NCBI RefSeq assembly: GCF_015240255.1
Contig: NZ_CP061205.1
Span: 1,757,501-1,821,500, forward strand
From: Kordiimonas pumila
GTDB lineage: Bacteria; Pseudomonadota; Alphaproteobacteria; Sphingomonadales; Kordiimonadaceae
Direction of reading: 5' to 3'
Length of the DNA stretch: 64,000 nt
Each line of letters opens with the position of its first letter. Within the stretch, counting starts at the first letter, position 1. The translations under genes and the position numbers were made by a program. Positions 34,472-45,600 of this stretch are shown piece by piece. The notes below the pieces were generated by a model, which saw nothing but the letters and a program-made list of their open reading frames with translations, was not told where the DNA came from and did not search any database.

Positions 34472-36556
34472 ATGAAAAATGCCTATACAAAAATGTTTGC
34501 TGTTTCAGCTTTTGCACTGATGCCATCAGTTGCGATGCCTGCGGCGCAGGCCGCTGATGGTGAACTTCAGTTTGAAGAAATCATCGTGACAGCACAAAAA
34601 CGCGAGCAGCGTCTGATTGAAGTGCCAATGGCAATTACCGCAATGTCAGGAACAGAACTTGAGCAGCGCGGGATTGATAGTATTCAGGATCTGTCCTTTG
34701 CTGTTCCTGGCCTTACGATGCGTGAAGATGGTCCTGGTAGTTACCAAATATTCTTGCGCGGTATTGCTAACGCATACGGCGGTGGTTCCCTTGTAAGTGT
34801 TTATCAAGATGAAACACCGATGAACCTGACAGGCTATGATGTGCTGCCAACACGCACTATGGACCTCGCGCGTATTGAGGTTCTAAAAGGCCCACAAGGC
34901 ACACTTTATGGCCAGGGTTCTGTGGCTGGTACTGTGCGCTATATTACCAATGATCCGAACCTTAACGATTTTGAAGGCCGTATCGAAGCTGAGCTGACAT
35001 CTGTATCATCTGGTGATCTTGGTACCAAGTTCACGGGTGTTGTGAACGTGCCAGTGGTTGAAGGCAAGTTTGCCTTGCGTCTTGCTACAACGTTTGAAAA
35101 TGGCGGCGGCTGGCAGGATCATCCTGAAGCGGGTATTGAAGACGGTAACGGTGATGATCTGACGAACATTCGCTTGAAAGCACTTTGGAAGCCAACAGAC
35201 GAGCTGTCAGTGCTGGCAACTTTTGTTTCTTACCATGCAGAATATCAGCTTGGTATGGGATATGAGCAACCTGATCACACAATCTATGTGCCAATTAATC
35301 CAACAGAGCCAATGATCCCTAAAGTATGGGATTACGAGCTTTATAACCTTGAAGTAACATATGATTTTGGCTTTGCTGAACTTCTAAGTTCTACATCGTA
35401 TGCTGAAATGGATCACCAGTATCCCTTCACGTATATTGGTGGACCGGAAACTATATATGAGGGTGGCTATTTTGGTAGTGATGACCGCTATAACCCAGGC
35501 AAGCAGTTTACACAGGAAGTACGCTTGACATCAAACGGCGACGGCCCACTGCAGTGGACAGTTGGTGGTTTCTACCGTGACATGGAACGCTCGCTTACTG
35601 CTTACTTTGCTTATGAGTATTTTGGTTTTCTCGTAGAAGATCAGTATTACTACTCTGAAAACAAGAATGAATCATTTGCAGTGTTTGCAAACTCTTCTTA
35701 CAAAATTACGGATAAGCTCGAAGTCGGTGCTGGTATACGGTATTTTGAAGACCACGCTGAAGAAGATGGCCAAACAGCTACCTTTGATACAGTGAACCCT
35801 CGGTTCTATCTTTCTTATGCGCTTAATGACGATGTAAACTTTTATGCAAGTGTAGCAAAAGGTTTCCGTAGTGGTGGCTTTAACTATGTTGGTGCACCTG
35901 ACTTCCAGCCTGAATCTCTCTGGAGTTATGAAGCTGGCTTTAAGGGCAGTCTTCTTGACGGTGCTCTTTATATGGACATTGCAGCATACTATACTGAATA
36001 CAATGACATGCTGCGTCGTGGTTTGGTGTTCGCAGGTGTGGACCTTGGTCTGCAACAGCTCACAAGCAACGTTGGTAAAGGTGAAGTGAAGGGTATCGAG
36101 GCTTCCTTCTCATGGAAAGCTACAGATGCTCTGACAATTAATGCTAACGGTACAATCATTGACGCAGAAGTTGTTGAAGTGAATGCAGAAGACAGTACAA
36201 ATATTGCGGGTGACCCAATTGATTATGTGCCTGATTTCAGCTTTACCGTTGGTGCTAACTACGACTTCAACTGGTCAGACGAAATGCCTGGTTTTGTTCG
36301 TGTAGACTATAGCTACCGTGATGAAATGCCCTATGTTGACCGGTCAAGCTTCCCAGATGAGAATTTACCACAATTCTCTGACGCTGTAGGCTTGCTGGAT
36401 GCGCGCGTTGGTCTAACTGCAGGTAACGTGAATTTTGAAATATTCGCGCAGAACTTGGCAAACGTAAACAAGTATATCGACCCATACCACCAGTGGAATA
36501 ATGCGAACCGCACACGTCCACGCACTATTGGTGTTAAGGTTGGTCTAGACTTCTAG
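34472..36556 (+). CDS. TonB-dependent outer-membrane receptor
   Basis: A 694-residue receptor with a signal peptide ending near AAQAADG, a TonB box EEIIVTAQKREQ, a plug with SIQDLSFAVPGLTMRE and FLRGIANAYGGG, and a barrel ending in aromatic GVKVGLDF. ATG 34472 has GGGAG at proper spacing and is preferred to ATG 34466. Downstream PepSY membrane proteins, which often accompany siderophore receptors as ferric reductase parts, suggest iron or metallophore uptake; this is inference. Confidence 0.9.
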   Translation: MKNAYTKMFAVSAFALMPSVAMPAAQAADGELQFEEIIVTAQKREQRLIEVPMAITAMSGTELEQRGIDSIQDLSFAVPGLTMREDGPGSYQIFLRGIANAYGGGSLVSVYQDETPMNLTGYDVLPTRTMDLARIEVLKGPQGTLYGQGSVAGTVRYITNDPNLNDFEGRIEAELTSVSSGDLGTKFTGVVNVPVVEGKFALRLATTFENGGGWQDHPEAGIEDGNGDDLTNIRLKALWKPTDELSVLATFVSYHAEYQLGMGYEQPDHTIYVPINPTEPMIPKVWDYELYNLEVTYDFGFAELLSSTSYAEMDHQYPFTYIGGPETIYEGGYFGSDDRYNPGKQFTQEVRLTSNGDGPLQWTVGGFYRDMERSLTAYFAYEYFGFLVEDQYYYSENKNESFAVFANSSYKITDKLEVGAGIRYFEDHAEEDGQTATFDTVNPRFYLSYALNDDVNFYASVAKGFRSGGFNYVGAPDFQPESLWSYEAGFKGSLLDGALYMDIAAYYTEYNDMLRRGLVFAGVDLGLQQLTSNVGKGEVKGIEASFSWKATDALTINANGTIIDAEVVEVNAEDSTNIAGDPIDYVPDFSFTVGANYDFNWSDEMPGFVRVDYSYRDEMPYVDRSSFPDENLPQFSDAVGLLDARVGLTAGNVNFEIFAQNLANVNKYIDPYHQWNNANRTRPRTIGVKVGLDF

Positions 36557-36568
36557 AATAACTGTGCC

Positions 36569-36621
36569 AAATTCACCGCTGTGTGCCCCTTGTGTGTCAA
36601 GGGGTGTGCAGCGGTGAATTT
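36569..36621 (+). other. Long two-tier hairpin between TonB receptor and PepSY gene
   Basis: Outer 13-bp stem AAATTCACCGCTG / CAGCGGTGAATTT (36569-36581, 36609-36621), symmetric TGTG/TGTG internal loop, inner 7-bp stem CCCCTTG / CAAGGGG with TGTGT loop. No T run follows, so it may be a processing or attenuation element rather than a terminator. Confidence 0.75.
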
Positions 36622-36665
36622 ATGTCTGGAGCGCTGTTGAAGTGCTGTTTTCAAAGGCGATAGCC

Positions 36666-37727
36666 ATGAAACGTTCTCTTCTTAAAATTCACCGGGTTAT
36701 TAGCCTGTTTGTCGCTGTGTTTTGGCTGGTGCAGGCGGTTACTGGTGTGGCCCTTGTTTTTCACCGCGAGATTGAAAGTGCTATACTTTCAGAGCCAGCA
36801 GGGGACTCTGATTTTGGTGCCATTGATCAGACCATTACTAAGGTTTTAGCTGAACGTGAAGGCAGCCATATCCCCTTTGTCTATGCGGCGAATGAAGCCT
36901 TTAATAGCTATGATGTTTATGTTGCAGATGCGGATGATAATTACAGCGTTATCCGTATGGCCGGTGATGGTACTATTCTGCGCGAGCTACCCTCTAACCC
37001 TGAAGTTCTGGATGCTGGCTTCTTTGAACTTGTGCTGGAACTGCATGCAAAACTGTGGTCCGGGGATACAGGTCATATTATTATTGGTATTAGTGGCATT
37101 ATACTATTGTCTAATATCATCATGGGGATTGCTCTAGCTTGGCCGCAAGGTAGGCGCTGGCGCGGTGCGATTAGAATGCCAAAGAATAAATCTGGCAAGG
37201 CGGGCATGTACGGCCTGCACCGTAGTTTTGGGCTACTGTTTGGTGTGCCAGCGGCGCTTGTTGTACTGGCTGGCACCTTGCTCGCGTGGGAAGATAATAT
37301 TGCAGAAATGCTGGGCACTGAAAGCGTGGTACCTACTGTGCCTGCTATAAGTAAATTACCTGAAAATTATGTGTCTTTAAGCGCGGCAATCAGTTTGGCG
37401 CAGGCTCAGTTCCCTACAGCAGGGATTTCGGTTTTTACTGTCGCTTCCGCAGAAAAGCCTTATTACCGTATTCGTATGGCACAGCCAGAGGAACTGCGCA
37501 CTATCTATGGTAAAACCACCTTATATATCAGTGCGGTGGATGGCAGTATTCTTGCGCTAGACAACCCTATGATAGCGCCCGTGAATAACCGCTTGGTAAA
37601 CGCTTTTTATCCGCTCCATATTGGGGAGGCACTTGGTTTGATCGGGCGTTTTATTGTTTTCATGGTGGGGTGTTGGATCCTTGCTATGATGTTTTTGGGA
37701 GGGCGGCTATGGTGGCTGAGAAGATGA
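36666..37727 (+). CDS. PepSY-associated transmembrane protein
   Basis: A 353-residue inner-membrane protein of the PepSY-TM family. The first helix follows MKRSLLKIHRVISLFVAVFW, a periplasmic PepSY-like domain comes next, then paired helices (IIIGISGIILLSNIIMGIAL, LHRSFGLLFGVPAALVVLAG) and a final helix. The conserved LHRSFGL histidine is present. These proteins are linked to ferric-siderophore reduction. AAGG precedes ATG 36666. It overlaps the next small gene by 4 nt. Confidence 0.82.
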   Translation: MKRSLLKIHRVISLFVAVFWLVQAVTGVALVFHREIESAILSEPAGDSDFGAIDQTITKVLAEREGSHIPFVYAANEAFNSYDVYVADADDNYSVIRMAGDGTILRELPSNPEVLDAGFFELVLELHAKLWSGDTGHIIIGISGIILLSNIIMGIALAWPQGRRWRGAIRMPKNKSGKAGMYGLHRSFGLLFGVPAALVVLAGTLLAWEDNIAEMLGTESVVPTVPAISKLPENYVSLSAAISLAQAQFPTAGISVFTVASAEKPYYRIRMAQPEELRTIYGKTTLYISAVDGSILALDNPMIAPVNNRLVNAFYPLHIGEALGLIGRFIVFMVGCWILAMMFLGGRLWWLRR

Positions 37728-38089
37728 TGAAGCGTTTTTGGGGTGCACAACTGGCCATCCTTGTTGGGGTGTTGGCAGGAACTCCTCTTGCCGCAGAGCA
37801 ATACTGGGCAGCAGATGTGCATATAACGGGTGTTGCCGTGGTAAGCAATGACCACACTTACCCGGCTTTCAATAATGTTATCTGGGTGGGGGTTGATAAA
37901 ACAGATTGGCTTCCTGAAAGCTGTCGTTCAGGGGCGGCTGGGGGCCTTGTGTTCCCGTCAAGTAACAGCGCTCTTTACGATATAGTTATGCGCGCAGCAG
38001 AACAAAAATGGTCGGTAACCATGAAAGTAGACGACACCAGTCGGATCGGTGATTTGTGCGAGTTGTTTCAGGTTACCGTACATTTTTAA
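37724..38089 (+). CDS. Small exported protein of unknown function
   Basis: A 121-residue protein with a signal peptide (MMKRFWGAQLAILVGVLAGT, cleavage near LAAEQ). Two cysteines (PESCRSG and GDLCELF) could form a disulphide. The start at 37724 overlaps the PepSY stop (ATGA); ATG 37709, with GGGAGG upstream, is an alternative that adds five residues. No family recognised. It lies between two PepSY genes and may be an accessory of that redox or iron module. Confidence 0.6.
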   Translation: MMKRFWGAQLAILVGVLAGTPLAAEQYWAADVHITGVAVVSNDHTYPAFNNVIWVGVDKTDWLPESCRSGAAGGLVFPSSNSALYDIVMRAAEQKWSVTMKVDDTSRIGDLCELFQVTVHF

Positions 38090-38092
38090 AGG

Positions 38093-39184
38093 CTAGGGCC
38101 GGGTTAGCTTTTTTGCGGCCCACGTTATCAGTCTAACGGCAAAAAAAGCTGTGAGTAATCCGGCGAGGCATATGGCGATTTGTGACCATATGCCAAGGAT
38201 GCGGCCGCTATGCAAGGGTAGCTGTGTATAGTTTATCAGGTCGCCTGCTGTGCCGCTCGCAGGCGTTTTTTCACCAACGACAGAGCCATCATCACCGCTG
38301 ATATAGAGCCAGTTGTTGCCCATGCCTGATGGGTCGCGATACCCAAACGCCATGCCGTAGAAATTATATGAGCGGCTGTAAAACAGTTCGCCAATTGGTT
38401 TTTGCCAACCGCGCTTTTGGCCGAGCTCAGCCGCTATAGTGTAGGCACCCGTATAGGAAAGGTTGCGGTGGCCAAAGTCAGTTTGGTCTTTCGCGGCATA
38501 TTCTTCATAAATAGTAGGCTTCACAGGTGATAGTGCAGAAACTGCGGGCTTGAAGACTTCTTCAGAAAAATTCATGGCAACACTGCTGATGGCAAGCGGT
38601 AGCATTAGTATGCCCATAACAAGTGCACTACGAGGGCTGAAGCCTACTAAAGTGTGCTTTGAAATACCGCTATATATAAGGGCAAGGCATGTGAGAACCC
38701 ATATGCAGGCAGTTATGCCCATTACCCAAAAGCCGGTTTCCCCAGAATCGGCAAGCGAATGGTGTAATTCGTACGTAAAATTCATCAGGTTGTCATTTTC
38801 AAAGCAGCAAGCGCCCCACGTTCGTGCACCAGTGATGTCGCCGGTTACTGGGTCCATATAAAAGTAGTTCTGGGTGAGGGTGGCATAGGTACCTGTTCTG
38901 TCGTTGTAGCGGGGCGAAGCTGCGAGCATAACAGTTTTACCGGTACTCTTTGGTACTTGCAAATACCAGACCTCTGCTTCGGGTACTTGCGTTTCCAGTG
39001 CCAAAATCAGGTCTGCAGGTGCTTGGGCGAAACCTGTTGAATCTGTGTCATAGAAGGTTGGGTTTAACCAGTAGTCAATCTCATAGTAAAATGCTTGCAT
39101 GCTGCCTGTGATAGATACCATCAGCAGTAAAAGTGCAAATACAGCAACTAGTGATGCCCATAGGCGGGTAAATAGATTTTTCAT
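38093..39184 (-). CDS. PepSY-domain transmembrane protein
   Basis: A 363-residue membrane protein with four main helices. An N-terminal helix (LWASLVAVFALLLLMVSITG) precedes a periplasmic PepSY domain with two cysteines (GACCFEND). Then LHHSLADSGETGFWVMG gives the family histidines, and two further helices plus a second PepSY-like region follow. GGGAGA upstream supports ATG 39184. It is convergent with the small exported protein and divergent from the first TolB-amidohydrolase. Confidence 0.75.
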   Translation of the reverse strand: MKNLFTRLWASLVAVFALLLLMVSITGSMQAFYYEIDYWLNPTFYDTDSTGFAQAPADLILALETQVPEAEVWYLQVPKSTGKTVMLAASPRYNDRTGTYATLTQNYFYMDPVTGDITGARTWGACCFENDNLMNFTYELHHSLADSGETGFWVMGITACIWVLTCLALIYSGISKHTLVGFSPRSALVMGILMLPLAISSVAMNFSEEVFKPAVSALSPVKPTIYEEYAAKDQTDFGHRNLSYTGAYTIAAELGQKRGWQKPIGELFYSRSYNFYGMAFGYRDPSGMGNNWLYISGDDGSVVGEKTPASGTAGDLINYTQLPLHSGRILGIWSQIAICLAGLLTAFFAVRLITWAAKKLTRP

Positions 39185-39291
39185 ATTACGTCTCCCTCTC
39201 CACACAGGTGATAGTATAGGCTTCAGCAGTATAAAGCTGGTGCCAAGCATGTCAGTACTGTTGTGAATTCTGCACCAAAAATATTTACCAT

Positions 39292-39308
39292 GGTGCGTTT
39301 AGCGCACC
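39292..39308. promoter_or_regulatory. 17-bp palindromic operator, site 4
   Basis: GGTGCG-TTTAG-CGCACC, perfect 6-bp arms, 96 bp upstream of the first TolB-amidohydrolase ATG and 108 bp from the divergent PepSY start. Confidence 0.6.
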
Positions 39309-39403
39309 CTGTGCTGCACAATAGGCATCTGTTTTAATTATAGATCTGTATTAGGCTTGTTAGCAAATTCGGGGATATAGTCATGCTTTCAGGGAGAGAA
39401 AAT

Positions 39404-42400
39404 ATGAACTTCAAATGTTTGCACCGTGCAATTCGCAAGTCATTTTTTATGGGGGCCGCACTTGTTTGTAGCGTGTCGCCTATTGTCGTCGCCAGTGATA
39501 CTTGGGATGTGGAAAATACAGGCCAGCCATATAAGGATGTGGAATTCACCCTGACTGAAGGCACATGGATGAGCCTTGATGTAAGCCCAGACGGTAAAAC
39601 AATTGTTTTTGATTTGCTGGGTGATCTGTACCTGATGCCTGCAACGGGCGGTGATGCAAAAGCCCTGACGCAGGGCGCAGCTATTGACCGTACGCCAAGT
39701 TTCAGCCCTGATGGCAGTAAAATTCTTTATATCAGTGACCGGAGCGGCGCTGACAATGCCTGGGTTATAGGTGTGGACGGTACCGATGCCCATATGGTGA
39801 CAACTGAAACGACAAATATGGTGGCAAACCCGGCGTGGAGCGCTGATGGTAATTATATTATCGCATCCACTGTTGATGTGGATTATTCAACCCAGAAGCA
39901 GTCCAAGCTTAGAATGTATCATATCTCTGGTGGGGCTGGCCGTGTGGTGGTGGAAACACCGCCAAATGAACGGGATGTGCAAGAACCTGATTTCTCCGCG
40001 GACGGTAAATATCTTTATTATACACAGCGCCTTGTGGATCACGGCATTTATGTGGATGCAAACCATATCAATTATGCGGTTATGCGCCGTAATCTTGAAA
40101 CTGGTGAAACGAATGAATTAATCGCTGGTTTTGGCGGTGCTCTTTCACCGCAGTCTTCACCAGATGGCAATCACGTCGCTTTTGTGCGCCGTGTGAAAGA
40201 CAAAACAATTCTGTTTGTGTATAATACAAAAACCGGCCAGCAAACGCCAGTTTATGACAACCTTGACCGTGACCAGCAGGCAGATTTTTACTTGCAAGGC
40301 GTTTATTTCCCCCAGTTTGGCTGGTTTCCTGATGGTAAGCATATTGCCATTTGGGGTAAGGGGAAGCTGTTTAACGTCGATATTGAAACTGGTGAATTTG
40401 CTGAAATTCCATTCAAGGCGGTTAGTAAACAGCATATTATTCGGTCACCCAAGTTTTTTGACCCGCTAGAGCCTGATACAATTTCGGTGCGTACAGCACA
40501 AACCATTGCTGTTTCACCAAACGGCAAAGAAGCTGTTTTTCATGCGCTTGGGTATTTGTGGAAAAAGTCACTGCCAGACGGAACACCAAAACGCCTGACA
40601 AAAGCAAGTAATTTTGAATTTGAACCAACATGGTCGGCAGACGGTAAAACAATTGCTTACATTGGTTGGGACGATGAAAAAGGAAGCAGTCTTAATGTTA
40701 TGTCGGCGAACGGTAAAAATATTAAAACTGTTGCTTCAAGCAAGGGGGTAATGCGGACACCAGCATTTTCGCCGAATGGTGCAACACTCGCTTTTTCCAT
40801 TGATGAAGGTAATAAGGGCCTTGGGGGCTACAGGGCGCGGGCTGGTCTTTATGTTGTTACTATTAAGGGCGGCGACCCGGAACGTATTGGGGATGCAGGC
40901 ATTAGCCCGCATTTTTCTGCGGACGGTTCGCGTATCTACTATGCAACAACATCTGGTGATACGGTTTTATCAAGCGTTACAATCGGTGGTTATGATAAAC
41001 GCGACCATGCAAAAGGTGTGGGCGGAGACAGATATGAACTTACCCTAAGTCCAGATGGTAACTGGATTGCTTTCAAGGAAGATCAGCAATATTATGTGAT
41101 GCCTTACCATGAAACAGGCTCTGTTGCTGATGTAAGAGCAAAAGGAGCAGCTGTACCTGTTGCTCAGCTAACAGATATCAGCGGTTATAACATAAGCTGG
41201 TCGGCAGATTCGACCACCCTTTACTGGAACTTGGGCGATGCTTTCTACAGTGTTGCTGTAAAAGATATGTTTAAGAATCAGGCAGGTTTGCCTGAACCTG
41301 TTACAGCACTTGGTCTTACCGTGCCGGTGGATAAACCCAAAGGCCTTGTTGCTTTCACGGGTGGCCGGGTTATCACCATGAAGGGTGAAGAAGTTATTGA
41401 AACAGGCACCGTGGTTGTGGACGGTAATAAAATTATTGCGGTTGGCAAGGTCGGTGATGTTGAGATACCGGACGGTGCCTTTGTCGTTGATACTGCTGGG
41501 AAAACAGTTATGCCGGGCCTTGTCGATATGCATGGCCATATTGACTGCTGTTACTACGGCGGCCTAATGCCACAAAAGCACTCCAGCCACTATGCTGCAG
41601 CGGCATACGGTATTACTACAAACTACGACCCCTACACATCTGAACTGCCATCATATGCAACCACAGAAATGCAGAAGGCCGGTATTCTTGTGGGGCCACG
41701 CTCTATTACGACTGGGCGGGTAATTTATGGCCGTGCTGGCAAGCCTGATACAGCCTATGTCCCGCTTGAAACATACGAAGATGCGGTTAATACCATGAAG
41801 CGTAAACGGGCCCTGAATGGACGGATTATTAAAAGCTACAAGCAACCTATGCGCCGTGCACGCCAGCAATTGGTGAAAGCAGGTAGAGAAAATGGAATAA
41901 TGGTAGATGCCGAGGGCGAAAGCCATTTCTACTATAATTTAAGCATGATTATGGACGGCCATATGGGGCTGGAGCATGTTATTCCTGTTGCGACATATTA
42001 TGATGATATTGTGCAGCTTTTTGCTCACAGCGATTCTGTTAATACCCCAACGCTGAATGTGACATTCGGTGAAATTATGGGGGAAAACTATCTCTATCAA
42101 ACCACCCGTGCATGGGAAGACCCTAAGGTGCAAACTTATGTGCAGGAAACCACCAGCGGATATAGCCCGGTCAATACCCCTTACGGCGCTCCTGTTTATG
42201 CGCGCAATATGACAAGCCTACATGCAGCAGAGGAAATTTGGGATATTGGCTTTCGTGCAGCAAGCCGGTCAACAAAACGGCTGGATGATGCTGGCGTTAC
42301 CATTAATGCAGGGTCGCACGGCCAAGTATACGGCCTCGCAATGCACTGGGAAATGTGGTCCATGGCACAGGGCGGCATGAGCAATTTTCATATTCTAAGG

Positions 42401-42676
42401 GCTGCCACCATGAACGGTGCCAAAACACTGGGCCTTCAGGATGAAATTGGATCGCTTGAAGTCGGCAAACTTGCAGACGTTATTGTGATGGATAAAAACC
42501 CGCTTGAAGACATCAAGAACACCAATTCTGTAAGCTATACCATGATTAATGGCCGTCTGTATGACAGTTACGCTATGGATGAGATTGGAAACTATAACCA
42601 CCCACGTACTAAGTTTTACTGGGAACTGCCTGATTACCACGGCATCGACTGGAACGAAGCATGGGCAGGGCAATAA
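39404..42676 (+). CDS. Exported TolB-propeller/amidohydrolase fusion protein, copy 1
   Basis: A 1090-residue exported enzyme. The signal peptide (about residues 1-30) is followed by WD40-like/TolB beta-propeller repeats (about 45-640; MSLDVSPDGKTIVFDLLGDL, FSPDGSKILYISDRSG and several more SxDGK turns) and a C-terminal amidohydrolase domain (about 650-1080). Metal-site elements are VDMHGHIDCC, the Lys in IIKSYKQP and MGLEH; the region NAGSHGQVYGLAMHWE is a subfamily signature where the usual Asp is replaced. It probably hydrolyses a periplasmic peptide or cyclic amide. ATG 39404 has GGGAG upstream. A second copy follows 2 nt later. Confidence 0.85.
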   Translation: MNFKCLHRAIRKSFFMGAALVCSVSPIVVASDTWDVENTGQPYKDVEFTLTEGTWMSLDVSPDGKTIVFDLLGDLYLMPATGGDAKALTQGAAIDRTPSFSPDGSKILYISDRSGADNAWVIGVDGTDAHMVTTETTNMVANPAWSADGNYIIASTVDVDYSTQKQSKLRMYHISGGAGRVVVETPPNERDVQEPDFSADGKYLYYTQRLVDHGIYVDANHINYAVMRRNLETGETNELIAGFGGALSPQSSPDGNHVAFVRRVKDKTILFVYNTKTGQQTPVYDNLDRDQQADFYLQGVYFPQFGWFPDGKHIAIWGKGKLFNVDIETGEFAEIPFKAVSKQHIIRSPKFFDPLEPDTISVRTAQTIAVSPNGKEAVFHALGYLWKKSLPDGTPKRLTKASNFEFEPTWSADGKTIAYIGWDDEKGSSLNVMSANGKNIKTVASSKGVMRTPAFSPNGATLAFSIDEGNKGLGGYRARAGLYVVTIKGGDPERIGDAGISPHFSADGSRIYYATTSGDTVLSSVTIGGYDKRDHAKGVGGDRYELTLSPDGNWIAFKEDQQYYVMPYHETGSVADVRAKGAAVPVAQLTDISGYNISWSADSTTLYWNLGDAFYSVAVKDMFKNQAGLPEPVTALGLTVPVDKPKGLVAFTGGRVITMKGEEVIETGTVVVDGNKIIAVGKVGDVEIPDGAFVVDTAGKTVMPGLVDMHGHIDCCYYGGLMPQKHSSHYAAAAYGITTNYDPYTSELPSYATTEMQKAGILVGPRSITTGRVIYGRAGKPDTAYVPLETYEDAVNTMKRKRALNGRIIKSYKQPMRRARQQLVKAGRENGIMVDAEGESHFYYNLSMIMDGHMGLEHVIPVATYYDDIVQLFAHSDSVNTPTLNVTFGEIMGENYLYQTTRAWEDPKVQTYVQETTSGYSPVNTPYGAPVYARNMTSLHAAEEIWDIGFRAASRSTKRLDDAGVTINAGSHGQVYGLAMHWEMWSMAQGGMSNFHILRAATMNGAKTLGLQDEIGSLEVGKLADVIVMDKNPLEDIKNTNSVSYTMINGRLYDSYAMDEIGNYNHPRTKFYWELPDYHGIDWNEAWAGQ

Positions 42677-42678
42677 AC

Positions 42679-45600
42679 ATGCGTTTCAGGTTTACTGTTA
42701 GCTGGTTTGTGGGGCTTGCGGCGTTTGCGGCAACATCCCACGCCGACCCGGTATGGGATGTTGAAAATACCGGACTGCCGTATGTAACAAAAACAATCAC
42801 CACCACTGAAGGCACGTGGATGAGTGTGGATGTCAGCCCTGACGGCAAGACAATCCTGTTTGATATGTTGGGCGATATATATAGCATGCCGGCAACAGGC
42901 GGCGATGCTACGTTAATTTTGGGTGGTCCTGCAATTGAGCGGATGGCGCGCTTTAGCCCAGATGGCAGTAAAATACTGTATCTCAGTGATAAAAGCGGTA
43001 GCGATAATGTGTGGGTGGCTGAGCCTGATGGAACAGGTGCCCATGCGATTACATCTGAAACCGTTGATGTGCTTGCAGGCCCTGCGTGGGATGCAAGTGG
43101 CGACTATGTTGTCGCGACACAGCTATCAGCCAAATTTGAAAACATTAACACTTCCTCGCTGCGTCTTTATAATGTTAATGGTGGTAAGGGTGTGGAACTA
43201 GTGCCTTCCCCAAGCCATGGTAGGAATGTTGAGGAAGCGCAGTTTTCGCCTAATGGCCGCTTTTTATACTATACAGAACGTATAGCAGAGCCGCACGTTT
43301 CCCACGTATATGTAGATGCCAACCACACTAATTTTGCCGTTATGCGCCGTGATATGGAAACCGGCGAAACCATTAAGCTTATTGGCGGCTTTGGTAGTGC
43401 ATTAACACCAGAAGTGTCACCAGATGGTCGCTATATTGCTTTTGTGCGCAGGGTTAAAGATAAAACTATATTATTTCGTTTCGATACCGAAACATTAGAG
43501 CAAAGCCCAATTTATGATAATCTTGACCGCGACTTGCAGGCCGAGTTTATAGCCCAAGGCACATTCTACCCGCAGTATAGCTGGTTCCCAGATAACAGGC
43601 ATATAGCTATCTGGGGTAAGGGCAAAATCTTCAAAATTGATATGATGACGGCGGAAGTGGAAGAAATTCCTTTTAAAGCATCGGCTGAACACAAGCTTAC
43701 AAAAGCCTCACGGGTTGCTGATAACCTAAGCCCTGATGTGATAACCGCACATGCAACACGCCAGATTGCAACAGTGCCTGATGATAACAGCATTATTTTT
43801 CATGCTTTTGGCAGGCTATGGCAGCAGGATTTTGATACGAGGAAAGCAACACGGCTCACCACAGGTAGTGCCATGGAGTTTGAGCCGGTGGTATCGAATG
43901 ATGGCACACAAGTCGCTTATATTGAATGGCAAGATGAAACAGGTGCTAAGCTTCAGCTTTTCTCACGTAGGACTGGTAAGGCTAAACTACTGTACGCAAC
44001 GCGTGGTATCTTGCGGGAACCGGCCTTTTCCCCTGATGGAAATTTCCTTCTTTTCAGGATTGAAGAGGGCAGTAAGTGCATGGGGGGGTACGGTATTGAA
44101 ACAGGCCTTTTTATACTTGATATCAAATCTGGTTCTGTCAGGAAGTTTCATGACACAGGTGAAACTCCTCAGTTTTCACCAGACGGCAAGCGAGTGTATT
44201 TTACGGAAAGCCACTGGGGTGAGCACGGCCAAATTAGCCATGTGAATAGCATAACTAGAGAGGGCTATGACCTTCGTACTCATGCTGTTGCTCATGGCGC
44301 TGATATTCTTGATATCAGGTTTAGCCCAGACTTTAACTGGATCACCTTTAAAGAAGACCGGCAATATTATGTGATGCCTTACCATGAAACGGGCACCCCC
44401 ATAACGGTTTCTTCTGCGGGTGGTGGCGCGTGGGCGCGTCAGCTTTCAACGCTGAGTGGCTATGACATCAGGTGGTCAGCGGATAGCAAAAGCCTTTATT
44501 GGGCTTTGGGACAGTCGCTTTACACGGCAAAGGTGGCGGACGAGGGATTGGGCCATACTGCCACCACACTTGTTGCTGAAATGCCAACAGATAAACCGAC
44601 CGGGCTAATGGCCTTTACCAATGCACGGCTTATCACCATGAAAGGCACCGAGGTTATCGAAAACGGTACGGTGCTAATAGATGGTAATAAAATTACGGCC
44701 ATTGGTACGGCGGATACTGTTACGGTACCAGCCTCAGCAAAGGTTGTGGATGCACACGGCAAAACCATTATGCCGGGCTTTGTGAATATGCACGGCCACC
44801 TAGAAGGCTGTTACTATAGCTCTATTGGTTTGATGCCTGAAAAACAGCCAAGTCATTATGCATCACTCGCATTCGGCACTACAACAAATTATGATCCTTA
44901 CGCGACTGAACTACCAAGTTATGAAATGGGAGAAATGCGGGATGTGGGCCTTATGGTTGGGCCGCGTACCATCAGTGTTGGCGGTGTTGTATATGGCCGC
45001 GCAGGCAAGGGGGACCCGGTTTATGAACCTGTTTTCAGCCTTGAGGGTGCCCGCCATGTAATGGACAGGAAACTGGCGCTTGGCGGTACTATCATTAAAA
45101 GCTACCGCCAGCCCATGCGCAGCCAGCGCCAAATGCTGATTAAAGCGGCGCACGAAAAAGGCATCATGGTTGATATTGAAGGTGAAAGCCATTTTTATAA
45201 TAATATCAGCGCAATAATTGATGGCCATACAGCCCTTGAACACAATTTCCCAGTTGCCAATCTGTATGACGATATAATCCAGCTTATGGCGGCAGGGGAT
45301 ACACCAAACACCCCAACTCTTGTTGCGCTGTTCGGCGAATTTATGGGGGAAAACTATTACTACGAGAAAACCCGGGCATGGGAAGATGCACGCATAAATA
45401 GTTATGTGCCACAGGTTACCAGCAGTTATAGCGCGATTGGTATTCCTTATGCGGCACCCATGTATGCACGCGGCATGACAACATTACATGTTGCAGACGA
45501 GCTATGGGATGTCGGTGTCAGGTCCGTTGCGCGGTCAATTAACCGAGCAGATGAGGCTGGGGCACAGATTAATGTTGGCTCGCATGCTCAGGTACAGGGC

